Assembly: GCF_016406105.1 (NCBI RefSeq)
Contig: NZ_CP066308.1
Coordinates: forward strand, 2,329,501-2,393,500
Length of the DNA stretch: 64,000 nt
Direction: 5' to 3'
From: Brevibacillus composti
Lineage (GTDB): Bacteria > Bacillota > Bacilli > Brevibacillales > Brevibacillaceae
Under the pieces are notes generated by a model that ran no database searches, was not told the DNA's origin, and saw only the letters and a program-made list of their open reading frames with translations. Shown in pieces: positions 51,535 to 60,214 of the stretch. Position 1 is the stretch's first letter. Each line of letters starts with the position of its first letter. Made by a program: the position numbers and the translations under genes.

Positions 51535-51569
51535 ACAAAAAAACCTTCTCGCCGAAAAGGGAGAAGGTT
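51535..51569 (-). terminator. Terminator just upstream of panB
   Basis: AACCTTCTC / GAGAAGGTT with a 10-base loop and a seven-base T run on the minus strand. It lies about 50 bases before panB and after the structured leader, so it could be an attenuator rather than the end of birA. Confidence 0.75.
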
Positions 51570-51679
51570 GTCCACACAAAGAAAAGCCACACGGTTCATG
51601 TGTGTCACTGGATTCCCTCTGTCTCGGTCCACACAGGCTCTGAGCAGATTGTTGTCCATAGCATTGCACAATAATCAAA

Positions 51680-51753
51680 AGAAAAAACTCCATGTTCACC
51701 TTGCCGATGAGAGTGCCGTTCGGAAAACCGATACCGCCTCTACCACATGGAGT
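51680..51753 (-). ncRNA. Structured leader element with its own T run, between birA and panB
   Basis: ACTCCATGT and ACATGGAGT form a perfect 9-bp outer stem enclosing about 49 bases that can fold further (TCGG-TTTT-CCGA inside). The outer stem ends in TTTTTT on the minus strand. A TATACT box lies at the top of the stem with a GTGCAA 17 bases before it. It may be a terminator of the birA transcript or part of a panB leader. The known pan RNA motif occurs before panB in relatives, but its consensus could not be confirmed by eye. Confidence 0.55.
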
Positions 51754-51765
51754 ATACCAGAAAAT

Positions 51766-52749
51766 TTAGGAATTTGCACGATAATTGACATCGGCGGAGT
51801 ATACCTTGTGCCGTTTGCCTTGGGCGTCCTCCAGGATCAGGACCCCTTCCGCATCGAGGCCAATCGCTTTTCCCTCGAGGGATTGCTGAATCGTGCTGAC
51901 CGTGATCCATTTGCCAATGGTATAAGAATTCTGCTCCCACTCCGACTTCACACGTTCGAAGCCTTCCCGCAGATAATCGTCGTACTCGCGCTCGAAATTT
52001 TCGCAAAAGCGCTGGATAAACCGGGCCCGCTTGAGCTTTTTGCCGGATTCGATCCGCAGAGACGTGGCGATCGACGCCAGTTCTTCCGGGAAATCCTCGC
52101 GGGTCATATTGGCATTTAAACCAATACCGATAACCAGGTAGTTGACGCGATCGGACTCGGCATTCAGCTCGGTCAGGATGCCGCTCACTTTTTTGTCTCC
52201 GATGAAGATATCATTCGGCCATTTGATCTTGGGCTCCACCCCGGTCTCCTCCCAGATCGTCTTGGCCAGCACGACTGCCGTGAGCAGCGTCATCTGCGGC
52301 GTCTTCGGCAGAGGTATCGCCGGTCTGACAATCAGGCTCATCCAGATGCCCGTGCCGCTCGGCGAATGCCAGGGGCGACCAAGACGCCCCTTTCCCCCTG
52401 TCTGCTGCTCAGCGATCACCAGCGTCCCCTCCGGCGCCCCTTTGCTGGCCGCTTCATGGGCGAGCGGCTGCGTGGACGGGACGGAATCATGGGCCATCAC
52501 CACTTGGCCGATCCGGTAGGTATCCAGACCTGCCCGGATCTCCTCGGCGGAGAGACGGTCCGGTGCCGCGATCAACCGATACCCGGATTTGCGCACGGCT
52601 TCGATCTCGTAGCCGTCTTTGCGCAGCTCTTCGATATGCTTCCAGATCGCCGTCCGCGAACAGCCGCAGGTCTGGCTCAATTCCTCTCCGGAGATGAATT
52701 CTCGCGGTTTTGCGTGGAATGCATTGATGATCTCCTGTTTAATGTTCAT
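51766..52749 (-). CDS. birA: Bifunctional biotin ligase / biotin operon repressor
   Basis: BirA attaches biotin to carboxylase carrier proteins and, with biotinyl-AMP, represses biotin genes. The 327-residue protein has an N-terminal winged helix (CGCSRTAIWKHIEELRKDGYEI) and the ligase core with GGKGRLGRPW and KWPNDI motifs. The ATG at 52749 is used; a TTG three codons upstream is possible. It overlaps the end of cca by about 11 bases, as in B. subtilis, where cca and birA are also adjacent. Confidence 0.95.
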   Translation of the reverse strand: MNIKQEIINAFHAKPREFISGEELSQTCGCSRTAIWKHIEELRKDGYEIEAVRKSGYRLIAAPDRLSAEEIRAGLDTYRIGQVVMAHDSVPSTQPLAHEAASKGAPEGTLVIAEQQTGGKGRLGRPWHSPSGTGIWMSLIVRPAIPLPKTPQMTLLTAVVLAKTIWEETGVEPKIKWPNDIFIGDKKVSGILTELNAESDRVNYLVIGIGLNANMTREDFPEELASIATSLRIESGKKLKRARFIQRFCENFEREYDDYLREGFERVKSEWEQNSYTIGKWITVSTIQQSLEGKAIGLDAEGVLILEDAQGKRHKVYSADVNYRANS

Positions 52750-53965
52750 ATCGGACAACCTCTTTCCTCGCTTCCTCCAGCAAGGCCTCCGGCGTGTTGG
52801 GCAGGCGGTGAAACGCCGTCTGCTGCCAGAGATGCTGCAGGATGTGTTGGATCCATTGGCCCGGTTTTTTATCCAGCAGCACGGAGAGCTCTCTTCCGCT
52901 GATGGCGAGCTCCTGGATCGATTTTACCTGCATCTGTTCATAGGTCTCCCGCAGCGACCTGGTCACATCCGAAGCCGCGGCGCTGTTATGCCAGCAAGCC
53001 TGCAAAATACCGTCCAGTTTCTGACAAAATGCCCAGCCTCTCTGCAGCAAAAGCGATCGCCAGTCGATCTCCCGCGGCTGATCCCAATGCGGGCGGAGCT
53101 CTGTCAGACACTCCACAAACGCGCAGATGGTCTCCTTTTCCCGCTTGGACAGCTTGAGCACCTGACATACCTGCCTGGCTTCTTCTGCGCCAAACCCGCT
53201 GCCGTACAGCAGCAGCGACCATTTTTGGGTCAGCTCCGCAAGCCGGGGCAGCCGCGGTGCGTGTGGGATCCCAGCGGAGAAGAGCCGGTCAAGCAGCGGC
53301 CAGCTCTTCAATGCGGCGGTTTGGCAGAGCAGCGCGACGCCTACGGCCGGGGCCGGGCTGTCGATGATCTTGTGCAGCTCTTCCCGGACGCGCTCGATCG
53401 CGATATGGATCAGCAAGCTGGCGGTCTCCTCCATCGCCCGCAGCGTATCCGGCTCGATTTGAAATTGCAATTGCGCGGCAAAACGGGCTGCACGCAGAAT
53501 GCGCAAGGCATCCTCGCGAAATCGCTCGGCGGGCACCCCTACCGCGCGAATCCAGCCCTGTTTCAAATCATCCAAACCGGCGAAGGGATCCTCCAGTTTG
53601 CCGCGAAGATCCATCGCCATCGCATTCATGGTAAAATCACGGCGCATCAGATCAAGCCGGAGCTCCGAAACGAAGCTGACTTCGCTGGGTCTTCGATAAT
53701 CCTCGTACTTCCCCTCGGTCCGGTAAGTGGTCACCTCGAACAGCATTCCCCCCGATTTGACCGAAACCGTCCCATGCTTCAGCCCGGTAGGCACATGGGC
53801 GGGAAACAGCCGCATGACGTCGCCCGGATGGGCATTTGTGCATATATCTATATCGTGCACAGGCCGATTCAGCAGCCAATCGCGGACGCAACCACCGACA
53901 AAGTACGCTTCGTACCCGCTGGCTTCCAGCTTTTTCAAGATCTCCTCTGCCAGTTTTTTTGCCAC
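52739..53965 (-). CDS. cca: CCA-adding tRNA nucleotidyltransferase
   Basis: This 408-residue class II enzyme adds or repairs the 3' CCA of tRNAs. GG at 24-25 and the two catalytic aspartates D38 and D40 (HDIDICT) mark the nucleotidyltransferase head; the RRDFTMNAMA block and an ERxxxE-like region follow. The GTG start is eight bases behind CGGAG. The gene order bshA-cca-birA is the conserved Bacillales order. Confidence 0.95.
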   Translation of the reverse strand: MAKKLAEEILKKLEASGYEAYFVGGCVRDWLLNRPVHDIDICTNAHPGDVMRLFPAHVPTGLKHGTVSVKSGGMLFEVTTYRTEGKYEDYRRPSEVSFVSELRLDLMRRDFTMNAMAMDLRGKLEDPFAGLDDLKQGWIRAVGVPAERFREDALRILRAARFAAQLQFQIEPDTLRAMEETASLLIHIAIERVREELHKIIDSPAPAVGVALLCQTAALKSWPLLDRLFSAGIPHAPRLPRLAELTQKWSLLLYGSGFGAEEARQVCQVLKLSKREKETICAFVECLTELRPHWDQPREIDWRSLLLQRGWAFCQKLDGILQACWHNSAAASDVTRSLRETYEQMQVKSIQELAISGRELSVLLDKKPGQWIQHILQHLWQQTAFHRLPNTPEALLEEARKEVVRYEH

Positions 53966-54012
53966 AAGCTACACTCCGTTTTCGTCCGCCTGCAAAAAAG
54001 GAGGCGTCATTC

Positions 54013-54090
54013 ATGAGATGGGTCATGGGCTTGACGATCATGATTGCCAAGCTGTTTCAGTTAGCCAAAAGCGGATTTCCCCGCTCTTGA
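54013..54090 (+). CDS. Possible 25-residue amphipathic peptide
   Basis: An ATG eight bases behind a perfect AAAGGAGG opens a 25-codon frame that ends just short of the bshA stop on the other strand. The product (MRWVMGLTIMIAKLFQLAKS and a short tail) is hydrophobic and basic, like a membrane-active or signalling peptide. It lies in a 127-base gap within a conserved minus-strand operon, on the opposite strand. No promoter was identified. Confidence 0.4.
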   Translation: MRWVMGLTIMIAKLFQLAKSGFPRS

Positions 54091-54092
54091 AG

Positions 54093-55217
54093 CTATCTCG
54101 ATTGTTGGAGCAGTTCCAGATAAAGCGTTTCGTATTCCGTGGTGATCTTTTCGTGACAAAACGTTTCACAGGAGCGCTCGATGCTGCTGCGGGAAAAACG
54201 GGCATACAGCTCCTCATCCTGCAGCAGCAGCAAGGTTTTCTCCGCCAAGCCGGCTACATCGCCGATCGGCCGCAGAAAGCCGCATACGCCATCGAGAACG
54301 ACCTCGGGCAGACCGCCAGCCACCGTTGCCACGACGGGTACGCCGCAGGCCATCGCTTCCAGCGCGACGAGGCCAAAGCTCTCTTTTTCTGATGGAAGCA
54401 GCATGACATCCGCCAGTGAAATCACTTCGGCGACGTCCTCCTGCTTGCCCAGAAAATGAACATCTGCCTCTAGCTTCTTCTCCGCAATCTTTTCACGCAC
54501 CATGCTCAAATCGGGACCTTCCCCGATCAGAAGCAGTTTGGCGGGCATTTGCGCCCGGACCCGATCGAATACCTCAATCACATCCGGCGTCCGCTTCACC
54601 GGCCGGAAATTAGAGATGTGCATGATGATCTTTTCGCCATGGGGGGCAAACATCCGCCTGATCTCGCTCACTTCTTTGGGATAGTAGCGCCGCTTGTCGA
54701 CGAAATTATAGACCGGGACGATCTGCTTTTCCACATGCAGGAGCTCTTTCGTCTCGCGAATCAGATCGTGGGAGACGGCCGTCACCAAATCGCTTTGCTC
54801 AATCCCGAACCGGATCAGGCTGGACAGGCTGGAGTCGTATCCGAGGACCGTAATATCGGTTCCATGCAGGGTAGTGACAATTTTCAAATGGTCGCCCACC
54901 ATCTGTTTGGCCAAATAGGCGCACAGCGCATGGGGCACCGCATAGTGGACATGCAAAAGGTCCAGCTTTTCCGATCGGGCCACCTGGGCCATCCGATTGG
55001 CCAGTGTCAAATCATAGGGCGGATATTTAAACACATCGTAGTGGCTCACTTCCACTTCGTGATAAAAAATGTTGGGATGAAACTTGCTGAGGCGAAACGG
55101 CATACTTGACGTAATGAAGTGCACCTGATGCCCGCGCTCCGCCAACAGCTTCCCCAGCTCCGTCGCCACGACGCCGGAGCCCCCAAGTGACGGATAACAA
55201 GTAATGCCGATTTTCAT
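54093..55217 (-). CDS. bshA: Bacillithiol biosynthesis glycosyltransferase BshA
   Basis: BshA joins UDP-GlcNAc to L-malate, the first step of bacillithiol synthesis. The 374-residue GT4 glycosyltransferase starts with [18 protein letters not shown], has HVHYAVPHA and the donor-site motif [18 protein letters not shown]. The ATG (55217) lies behind GAGGTGAG; a GTG four codons earlier is the alternative. bshB1 is 17 bases upstream. Confidence 0.95.
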   Translation of the reverse strand: MKIGITCYPSLGGSGVVATELGKLLAERGHQVHFITSSMPFRLSKFHPNIFYHEVEVSHYDVFKYPPYDLTLANRMAQVARSEKLDLLHVHYAVPHALCAYLAKQMVGDHLKIVTTLHGTDITVLGYDSSLSSLIRFGIEQSDLVTAVSHDLIRETKELLHVEKQIVPVYNFVDKRRYYPKEVSEIRRMFAPHGEKIIMHISNFRPVKRTPDVIEVFDRVRAQMPAKLLLIGEGPDLSMVREKIAEKKLEADVHFLGKQEDVAEVISLADVMLLPSEKESFGLVALEAMACGVPVVATVAGGLPEVVLDGVCGFLRPIGDVAGLAEKTLLLLQDEELYARFSRSSIERSCETFCHEKITTEYETLYLELLQQSR

Positions 55218-55234
55218 ATATTTTCTCACCTCTA

Positions 55235-55930
55235 TTATAAGCGGTCCACGACATACGGAACCGAACTGACAAAGCCTTCCGCATAGGCCACACCCGTTTG
55301 CTGCCCGAACAGTCGCTCGCGGTAGGAGACCGACTCCAAATACCCGTTATTGAGCGGAGTTGCGACACTGTCCGTCTCCAGCTCAAACTGGCTCCGATAG
55401 CAGCGCAGCACATTCATCTTCTCCTCGAAGACGCCGGAAATATCGACGACGATATCCGGTTTTGCCGTCGTGTTGATAAAGTAGTACAACAGCTTCGCCG
55501 GACGATAGGCTGGATGAGATTGGCCGGCCGCATACTTGCGAATGCCAGCGGAAAAAACCGCCTCGCGGACGATTCGGCTGACGCTCTCATGATCGGGATG
55601 GCGGTCTTGCCAGTAGGGCGCGAGCACCACGCGCGGCTTCGTCTCGCGAATCAAATCGACCACCCGGCTGATCGCCTCCTCTCTCACCCTCTCCAGTCCG
55701 CGGTCGGGCAAGCCAAAGTTGTAGCGATGCGCCGCCCCGAGTAGCCGATCGGCGGCCGCCGCCTCACTTTGTCTTCTCTCCACCGTGCCGTTGGAGGAGA
55801 GCTCGGCATAGGTCAGATCCAGGATGCCGACACGCTCGCCCCGTTTGGCCGCAAGAAGCAAGGTGCCTGCTGCACCGATCTCCACATCATCGGGATGGGC
55901 GCCAATCGCCAGTATATCCAGTTCCTTCAT
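55235..55930 (-). CDS. bshB1: Bacillithiol biosynthesis deacetylase BshB1
   Basis: This is a 231-residue zinc deacetylase (LmbE family) that removes the acetyl group from GlcNAc-malate. The metal motif AHPDD is near residue 11, and a further histidine lies in DRHPDHE. Its position between mgsA and bshA matches other Bacillales. Confidence 0.94.
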   Translation of the reverse strand: MKELDILAIGAHPDDVEIGAAGTLLLAAKRGERVGILDLTYAELSSNGTVERRQSEAAAADRLLGAAHRYNFGLPDRGLERVREEAISRVVDLIRETKPRVVLAPYWQDRHPDHESVSRIVREAVFSAGIRKYAAGQSHPAYRPAKLLYYFINTTAKPDIVVDISGVFEEKMNVLRCYRSQFELETDSVATPLNNGYLESVSYRERLFGQQTGVAYAEGFVSSVPYVVDRL

Positions 55931-55936
55931 CTTCCT

Positions 55937-56338
55937 TCACTCCTTGTGCACGACTTCCCGCCAATCCAGCTCCCCGCGCTCCAATGCTTTGAGCAAAATT
56001 TCCGCCGTCCCCATGTTGGTCGCAAACGGAATTTTATGAACATCGCAAAGTCTCAGCAGGGCAAGAATATCCGGCTCATGGGGCTGAGCAGTCAGCGGGT
56101 CGCGGAGGAAAATGATCAGATCCATCTCATTGCGCGCAATCATCGCCCCGATCTGTTGATCGCCACCCAGCGGACCGGACAAGAACCGGGTCACTGTCAA
56201 AGAGGTGGCTTCCATGATCCGCTGACCCGTCGTCCCTGTCGCGAAAAGCTCGTGGTCCTGAAAGATCGTTTCATACGCCATGGCCAATTGGACTATCTCT
56301 TCTTTCTTGCGATCATGGGCAATCAATGCTATCTTCAC
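55937..56338 (-). CDS. mgsA: Methylglyoxal synthase
   Basis: MgsA converts dihydroxyacetone phosphate to methylglyoxal, a bypass of lower glycolysis used when phosphate is short. The 133-residue protein has the family blocks [31 protein letters not shown] and NMGTAE. The genes next to it make bacillithiol, which helps to detoxify methylglyoxal. Confidence 0.95.
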   Translation of the reverse strand: MKIALIAHDRKKEEIVQLAMAYETIFQDHELFATGTTGQRIMEATSLTVTRFLSGPLGGDQQIGAMIARNEMDLIIFLRDPLTAQPHEPDILALLRLCDVHKIPFATNMGTAEILLKALERGELDWREVVHKE

Positions 56339-56396
56339 GCAGACCTCTCCCTTGCTGTCGGTAGGATGTAAACGAACGTTTAAATTTTCGTGCTAG

Positions 56397-57155
56397 CTAG
56401 TCGATCAAATGCTCCAGACCGTATATCAACGAATCGAGATTCATGACAGCTTTGATCGCCATATTGACGCCCGGCATAAACGATTCCCGATTGATCGAAT
56501 CATGGCGAATGGAGAGCGTCTGCCCCGTCGCTCCGAACAATACTTCCTGATGGGCGACCATTCCCGGCAAGCGGACACTGTGTATGCGGAATCCATCGTA
56601 GTCTGCCCCGCGCGCACCCGCGATGGTTTCAGTCTCATCGGGATGTCCCTGCTGTTGTTTTTCACGCACAGCCGCAATCATTTCGGCTGTTTTCAGCGCG
56701 GTTCCGCTGGGGGCGTCCAGTTTTCGGTCGTGATGCAGCTCGATGATCTCCACATGGGGCATATATTTGGCCGCAATCGCAGCAAATTTCATGCATAAAA
56801 TCGCCCCGATTGCAAAGTTCGGCGCGATGATTGCCCCGAGTCCCGCTTCTTTATAACGTGCGGTCAAATCTTGCAACTGTTCCGGGCTCAAGCCGGTTGT
56901 CCCGACGACGGGCCGGATCTGGCGGCGCAGGCACATTTCCATATGCCGATAGACCGAGTGAGGCGTCGTAAAATCTACCAGCACATCCGGCTTCATCTCG
57001 TCGAGCTGACGTTCCAGCTCGGCGTCGCTCACCCGCGTATCCAGCGGGCCTGTATAGATGAGTGTCTGATCCTCGCCGAGCATTTTGACGACTTCTTGTC
57101 CCATTCGTCCAGATGCTCCTGCTACGGCAACGCGAATTTGTCTGTTCATCGTCAT
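56397..57155 (-). CDS. dapB: 4-hydroxy-tetrahydrodipicolinate reductase
   Basis: DapB acts in lysine and diaminopimelate synthesis. The 252-residue protein has the Rossmann loop VAGASGRMG, the VGTTGLS block, the EIIELHHDRKLDAPSGTAL substrate motif and the C-terminal FMPGVNMAIK-type segment. The ATG overlaps the stop of the pyrophosphohydrolase gene (ATGA), with GAGGAG ahead. Confidence 0.96.
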   Translation of the reverse strand: MTMNRQIRVAVAGASGRMGQEVVKMLGEDQTLIYTGPLDTRVSDAELERQLDEMKPDVLVDFTTPHSVYRHMEMCLRRQIRPVVGTTGLSPEQLQDLTARYKEAGLGAIIAPNFAIGAILCMKFAAIAAKYMPHVEIIELHHDRKLDAPSGTALKTAEMIAAVREKQQQGHPDETETIAGARGADYDGFRIHSVRLPGMVAHQEVLFGATGQTLSIRHDSINRESFMPGVNMAIKAVMNLDSLIYGLEHLID

Positions 57156-57490
57156 TGGCTCTCCTCGATTCTTGTCCACCGATCTTTGTCACGGGTGTTG
57201 AATTTGTGCATAATACGATCAAACGCCTCTTGCAAATCGATTCCGAGCGAATTGGCAAAACAAAGTACAATAAAGAAAACGTCGCCCAATTCCTCCTCGA
57301 CCGTTTTCGCGTCCTCGTCCTTTTTCTTTGGCTTTTCACCGTAGTAGTGATTAATCTCCCGAGCCAATTCGCCCACTTCTTCTGTCATGCGGGCCATCAT
57401 GGCCAGTGGAGAAAAATAGCCTTCCTTATACTGCGATATGTATTGATCCACTTCTTGCTGGATTTCCTCCAGAGTTTTTCGCTGATTCAT
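57152..57490 (-). CDS. MazG-like nucleotide pyrophosphohydrolase (YpjD type)
   Basis: This is a 112-residue single MazG-fold domain that should hydrolyse (d)NTPs to monophosphates. The acidic metal-binding pattern is visible in MTEEVGELAREI and VEEELGDVFF. It heads the operon running through dapB, as B. subtilis ypjD does, and has a good promoter. Confidence 0.88.
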   Translation of the reverse strand: MNQRKTLEEIQQEVDQYISQYKEGYFSPLAMMARMTEEVGELAREINHYYGEKPKKKDEDAKTVEEELGDVFFIVLCFANSLGIDLQEAFDRIMHKFNTRDKDRWTRIEESQ

Positions 57491-57530
57491 CGGGTCACTC
57501 CTTTGCAGCCTTCATTTTTCCATTCTCTTT

Positions 57531-57559
57531 ATCGTAACCGATCTACTGCCGTTTGCCAA
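57531..57559 (-). promoter_or_regulatory. Predicted promoter of the ypjD-dapB operon
   Basis: On the minus strand TTGGCA (57559-57554) and TACGAT (57536-57531) are 17 bases apart, about 40 bases before the first gene. Confidence 0.55.
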
Positions 57560-57587
57560 ATCTGAAAATCTCTCTGCTGGGGACATA

Positions 57588-57617
57588 TGGACATTTCCAG
57601 CGGCGTTCCATTATAAT
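57588..57617 (+). promoter_or_regulatory. Predicted promoter of the YitT-family gene
   Basis: TGGACA (57588-57593), an 18-base spacer and a perfect TATAAT (57612-57617) lie 80 bases before the start. Confidence 0.6.
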
Positions 57618-57696
57618 GGCAGTCGTATACACCTGGACGGTCACCTGACCACACATCGGGATTTTTGGGGCTTAAGCCCGTAGGGGGAATTACTTG

Positions 57697-58554
57697 ATGA
57701 AACTTCGGCTGAAAAGCGTAATCGCCATCATCATCGGGTCTGCTATCATGGGATTCGGCATCAATGCATTTAACATCCCAAACAATTTAGCCGAAGGCGG
57801 TATTACCGGGATCAGCATCCTCTTAAAGCTACTCTTTCCTGTCATTGACCAAGGGCTTGTTTTCTTCGTACTGAATATTCCTTTGTTCATTCTCGGCTGG
57901 AAGGTGTTAGGCCGAACTTCTTTTATTTATACCATTATGGGAACGGTGTCCCTGTCGCTCTTCCTCTCTTTATTCGAAGGCCTCTATCCTATGCCGATGG
58001 AGGACCGTCTGCTCGCCTCGCTCTTCGCCGGGGTCGCGGTGGGCATCGGGCTGGGAATCATCTTCCGGTATGACGGTACCACAGGCGGCGTCGATATTAT
58101 CGCCCGCTTGCTGCAAAAGTACATGGGCATCAGCATGGGCAGAACCCTTTTCTTTGGCGACATGCTGGTGATCGCCGCCTCCCTGGTTTACTTGAATCTC
58201 GAAAGTGCGATGTACACGCTGGTCGCGGTCTTCATCGCCGCGCGAGTCATCGATTTCTTCCAGGATGGCGCCTACGCCGGAAAAGCGCTGACGATTATTT
58301 CGAACCACGCGGATGACATTGCCAAGCAAATTCTCGAACTGGGCCGCGGCGTCACCCTGCTTGCCGGAATAGGCGCTTTTTCCGGCGAAGAGAAAAAAGT
58401 GATCTACGTGGTCGTCAGCCGCAATGAAGTGATGCGTTATAAATCGATTGTCCAAGGCATCGATCCGCATGCCTTCGTCATCGTCAATGATGTCCATGAG
58501 GTGCTGGGAGAAGGCTTTACGCTTGACGAGAACAAGCAGCCCCTTCGCGAATAA
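57697..58554 (+). CDS. YitT family membrane protein with DUF2179 domain
   Basis: This is a 285-residue protein with five to six TM segments in the first 190 residues (starting KSVIAIIIGSAIMGFGINAF) and a C-terminal cytoplasmic DUF2179 domain (KVIYVVVSRNEV, HEVLGEGF). Function is unknown; a transporter role has been suggested. The ATG has GGGGG ahead. B. subtilis has a YitT-family gene (ypjC) at the same place next to ypjD. A strong bidirectional terminator follows. Confidence 0.9.
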   Translation: MKLRLKSVIAIIIGSAIMGFGINAFNIPNNLAEGGITGISILLKLLFPVIDQGLVFFVLNIPLFILGWKVLGRTSFIYTIMGTVSLSLFLSLFEGLYPMPMEDRLLASLFAGVAVGIGLGIIFRYDGTTGGVDIIARLLQKYMGISMGRTLFFGDMLVIAASLVYLNLESAMYTLVAVFIAARVIDFFQDGAYAGKALTIISNHADDIAKQILELGRGVTLLAGIGAFSGEEKKVIYVVVSRNEVMRYKSIVQGIDPHAFVIVNDVHEVLGEGFTLDENKQPLRE

Positions 58555-58603
58555 ACGGCACATTCAGTATCGAAACCCATACAGCATCGCATCCAAACCA
58601 AGC

Positions 58604-58655
58604 ACAAAAAAACAACACCTCGAAAGCTGCTATCCAGCCGGCAGGTGTTGTTTTG
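58604..58655. terminator. Bidirectional terminator between YitT gene and ypjB
   Basis: AACAACACCT / AGGTGTTGTT (58611-58652) forms a perfect 10-bp stem with a 22-base loop, with A and T runs on both sides, between convergent genes. Confidence 0.8.
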
Positions 58656-58671
58656 CTTTGCCCATATCCAT

Positions 58672-59487
58672 CTACGAGACCGTTCGAAACTGCCCCTTGT
58701 ACTTTTTCCACGCGACGTAACCGAGAGCCATCACCACTGCGGTCAAGACGCTCAACATCATTCCCGCAGGGGAATCGCTCATGATCAGGGAGGCGAGCGT
58801 GCTCCTGTCCTCTCCGATGAAAGCCGTCTGCGTGCTTGCTTGCAGCTCCCGCAGGTAACTCCTCACCTGATTCCATTCGATTTTGCTGTTTCGAATTTCC
58901 TTGGAGATCGCGTCATAGGCCGCGTCCATTCTCTTCAGCTGCCCCTCCGCGACGTGTATCGTCATCGCCGGGCGAATGGCTAGGTACAAGCGAGAATTTT
59001 CTTCAAACTGCTCCCGAAAATGTGCATAGTCCCGCTCGACCGCCGCCAACAGCAAATCGTGAAGCTGCGAAGAAAAGGAAGAGTAGTATCCGCGCCACAT
59101 CGGCTGATGGTCATGCGTAAGCGCGTCGACGACCACCCGTACGCGTGTCGCATCCCAAAGCAGCTGCTGTTCGCTGATAGACTTGCTGTTCAAGTTGTTT
59201 CGAGCCGCCAAGATGGATTGGGTGACGGCGTTCAGGCTCTCGATCCGCAGGGTTTGCGGCAGCTTTTGCTTAGGAAACTTCTCCGCAAGCAGGAGAATCT
59301 GCTGCTGCGCGTCTTCCACATCCCCTTTTTTTGCCGCGAGCAAGAACCGATGAGCTATTTCATCCAGCTCGGCAAGCTGCTGTACCTCCGCCGGCCTGCC
59401 AAGTTTGGTGACCAACGTATGAATCGGCCAGGAAAGCAAGAGGCCGATCACCAGGAAGAACAGCAGAAACCGGATGTTTTTCTTCAA
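58672..59487 (-). CDS. ypjB: Sporulation protein YpjB family
   Basis: This is a 271-residue protein with a signal-type N-terminal helix, a long helical external domain and a C-terminal TM anchor followed by a basic tail (about 246-262). Its sequence and its place between YitT/ypjC and ypjA identify it as the YpjB sporulation protein. Its exact role is unknown. Confidence 0.85.
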   Translation of the reverse strand: MKKNIRFLLFFLVIGLLLSWPIHTLVTKLGRPAEVQQLAELDEIAHRFLLAAKKGDVEDAQQQILLLAEKFPKQKLPQTLRIESLNAVTQSILAARNNLNSKSISEQQLLWDATRVRVVVDALTHDHQPMWRGYYSSFSSQLHDLLLAAVERDYAHFREQFEENSRLYLAIRPAMTIHVAEGQLKRMDAAYDAISKEIRNSKIEWNQVRSYLRELQASTQTAFIGEDRSTLASLIMSDSPAGMMLSVLTAVVMALGYVAWKKYKGQFRTVS

Positions 59488-59535
59488 GACAAACCCCCCC
59501 TTCCCTTAGTACAACCTATGGAAAGGAGGACGTGA

Positions 59536-60141
59536 CTAGAACTTGTTTCTGTTTCTGCCGAATCGCATATTGGCGAACCAAATCACCGCGATGGACGCGA
59601 TACTGAGCATCACCGTGCAAAAGCCGACGGTACCTGTATAGGGCACGAGGACACTGGGCAGCCAAGGATGGATGTCCATCACATAATCGAGGAAATCATT
59701 GTTTAATGTCCACAGCGCTGCAATCCCCACCGGGAGCCAGCTCAATTTGTAAAAGCGCGCGTATAGCACAGATTCGGCAGCCATTCCTGTATGGGAGATG
59801 AGCAGCATGACATCCGTCCAGCGTATGGGATTCCCCATCATCCAACCCGCGAGGATAATCCCCACAGCCCATACTCCGTATTTAAAATTGGTAATGCCAG
59901 CAAGAGCCTCCAACACAGGAATGTGGCGTCCCATTAAATATGTCAGCAGCACCAGGGTAAACAGACCGCTGCCTGTCGGGCTGTCCGGTACGAACAGGCG
60001 CAGATACGCCGGGGTCTCGGCCAGTTGATTGCCGTACCAGATGAATCCGTATATGGTTCCGAGCAGGTTGACGACAAACAGGGTCCAGAGAAACCATCTC
60101 TTCCCTAGTGACTGCCAAAACCACTCCCATAACAAGCTCAT
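59536..60141 (-). CDS. ypjA: DUF1405 membrane protein (YpjA)
   Basis: This is a 201-residue hydrophobic protein with about six TM segments. Family text includes TLFVVNLLGTIYGFIWYGNQL and FVPDSPTGSGLF, then ISHTGMAAESVLY. Function is unknown. It sits between qcrC and ypjB, as in B. subtilis. Confidence 0.88.
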   Translation of the reverse strand: MSLLWEWFWQSLGKRWFLWTLFVVNLLGTIYGFIWYGNQLAETPAYLRLFVPDSPTGSGLFTLVLLTYLMGRHIPVLEALAGITNFKYGVWAVGIILAGWMMGNPIRWTDVMLLISHTGMAAESVLYARFYKLSWLPVGIAALWTLNNDFLDYVMDIHPWLPSVLVPYTGTVGFCTVMLSIASIAVIWFANMRFGRNRNKF

Positions 60142-60175
60142 GAAAATCGTCTCCCGCTATATTCGCCTCTAAAGA

Positions 60176-60204
60176 AAAAGCTGACCGAACGTCAGTCAGC
60201 TTTT
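60176..60204 (-). terminator. Terminator of qcrABC
   Basis: AAAAGCTGAC and GTCAGCTTTT pair around a short loop, with T residues on the minus strand, 11 bases beyond the qcrC stop. Confidence 0.8.
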
Positions 60205-60214
60205 CCGTATTAGC

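Noticed and set aside
51570-51680. T-box leader before panB
   Set aside because: The conserved AGGGTGGNACCGCG antiterminator sequence is absent.
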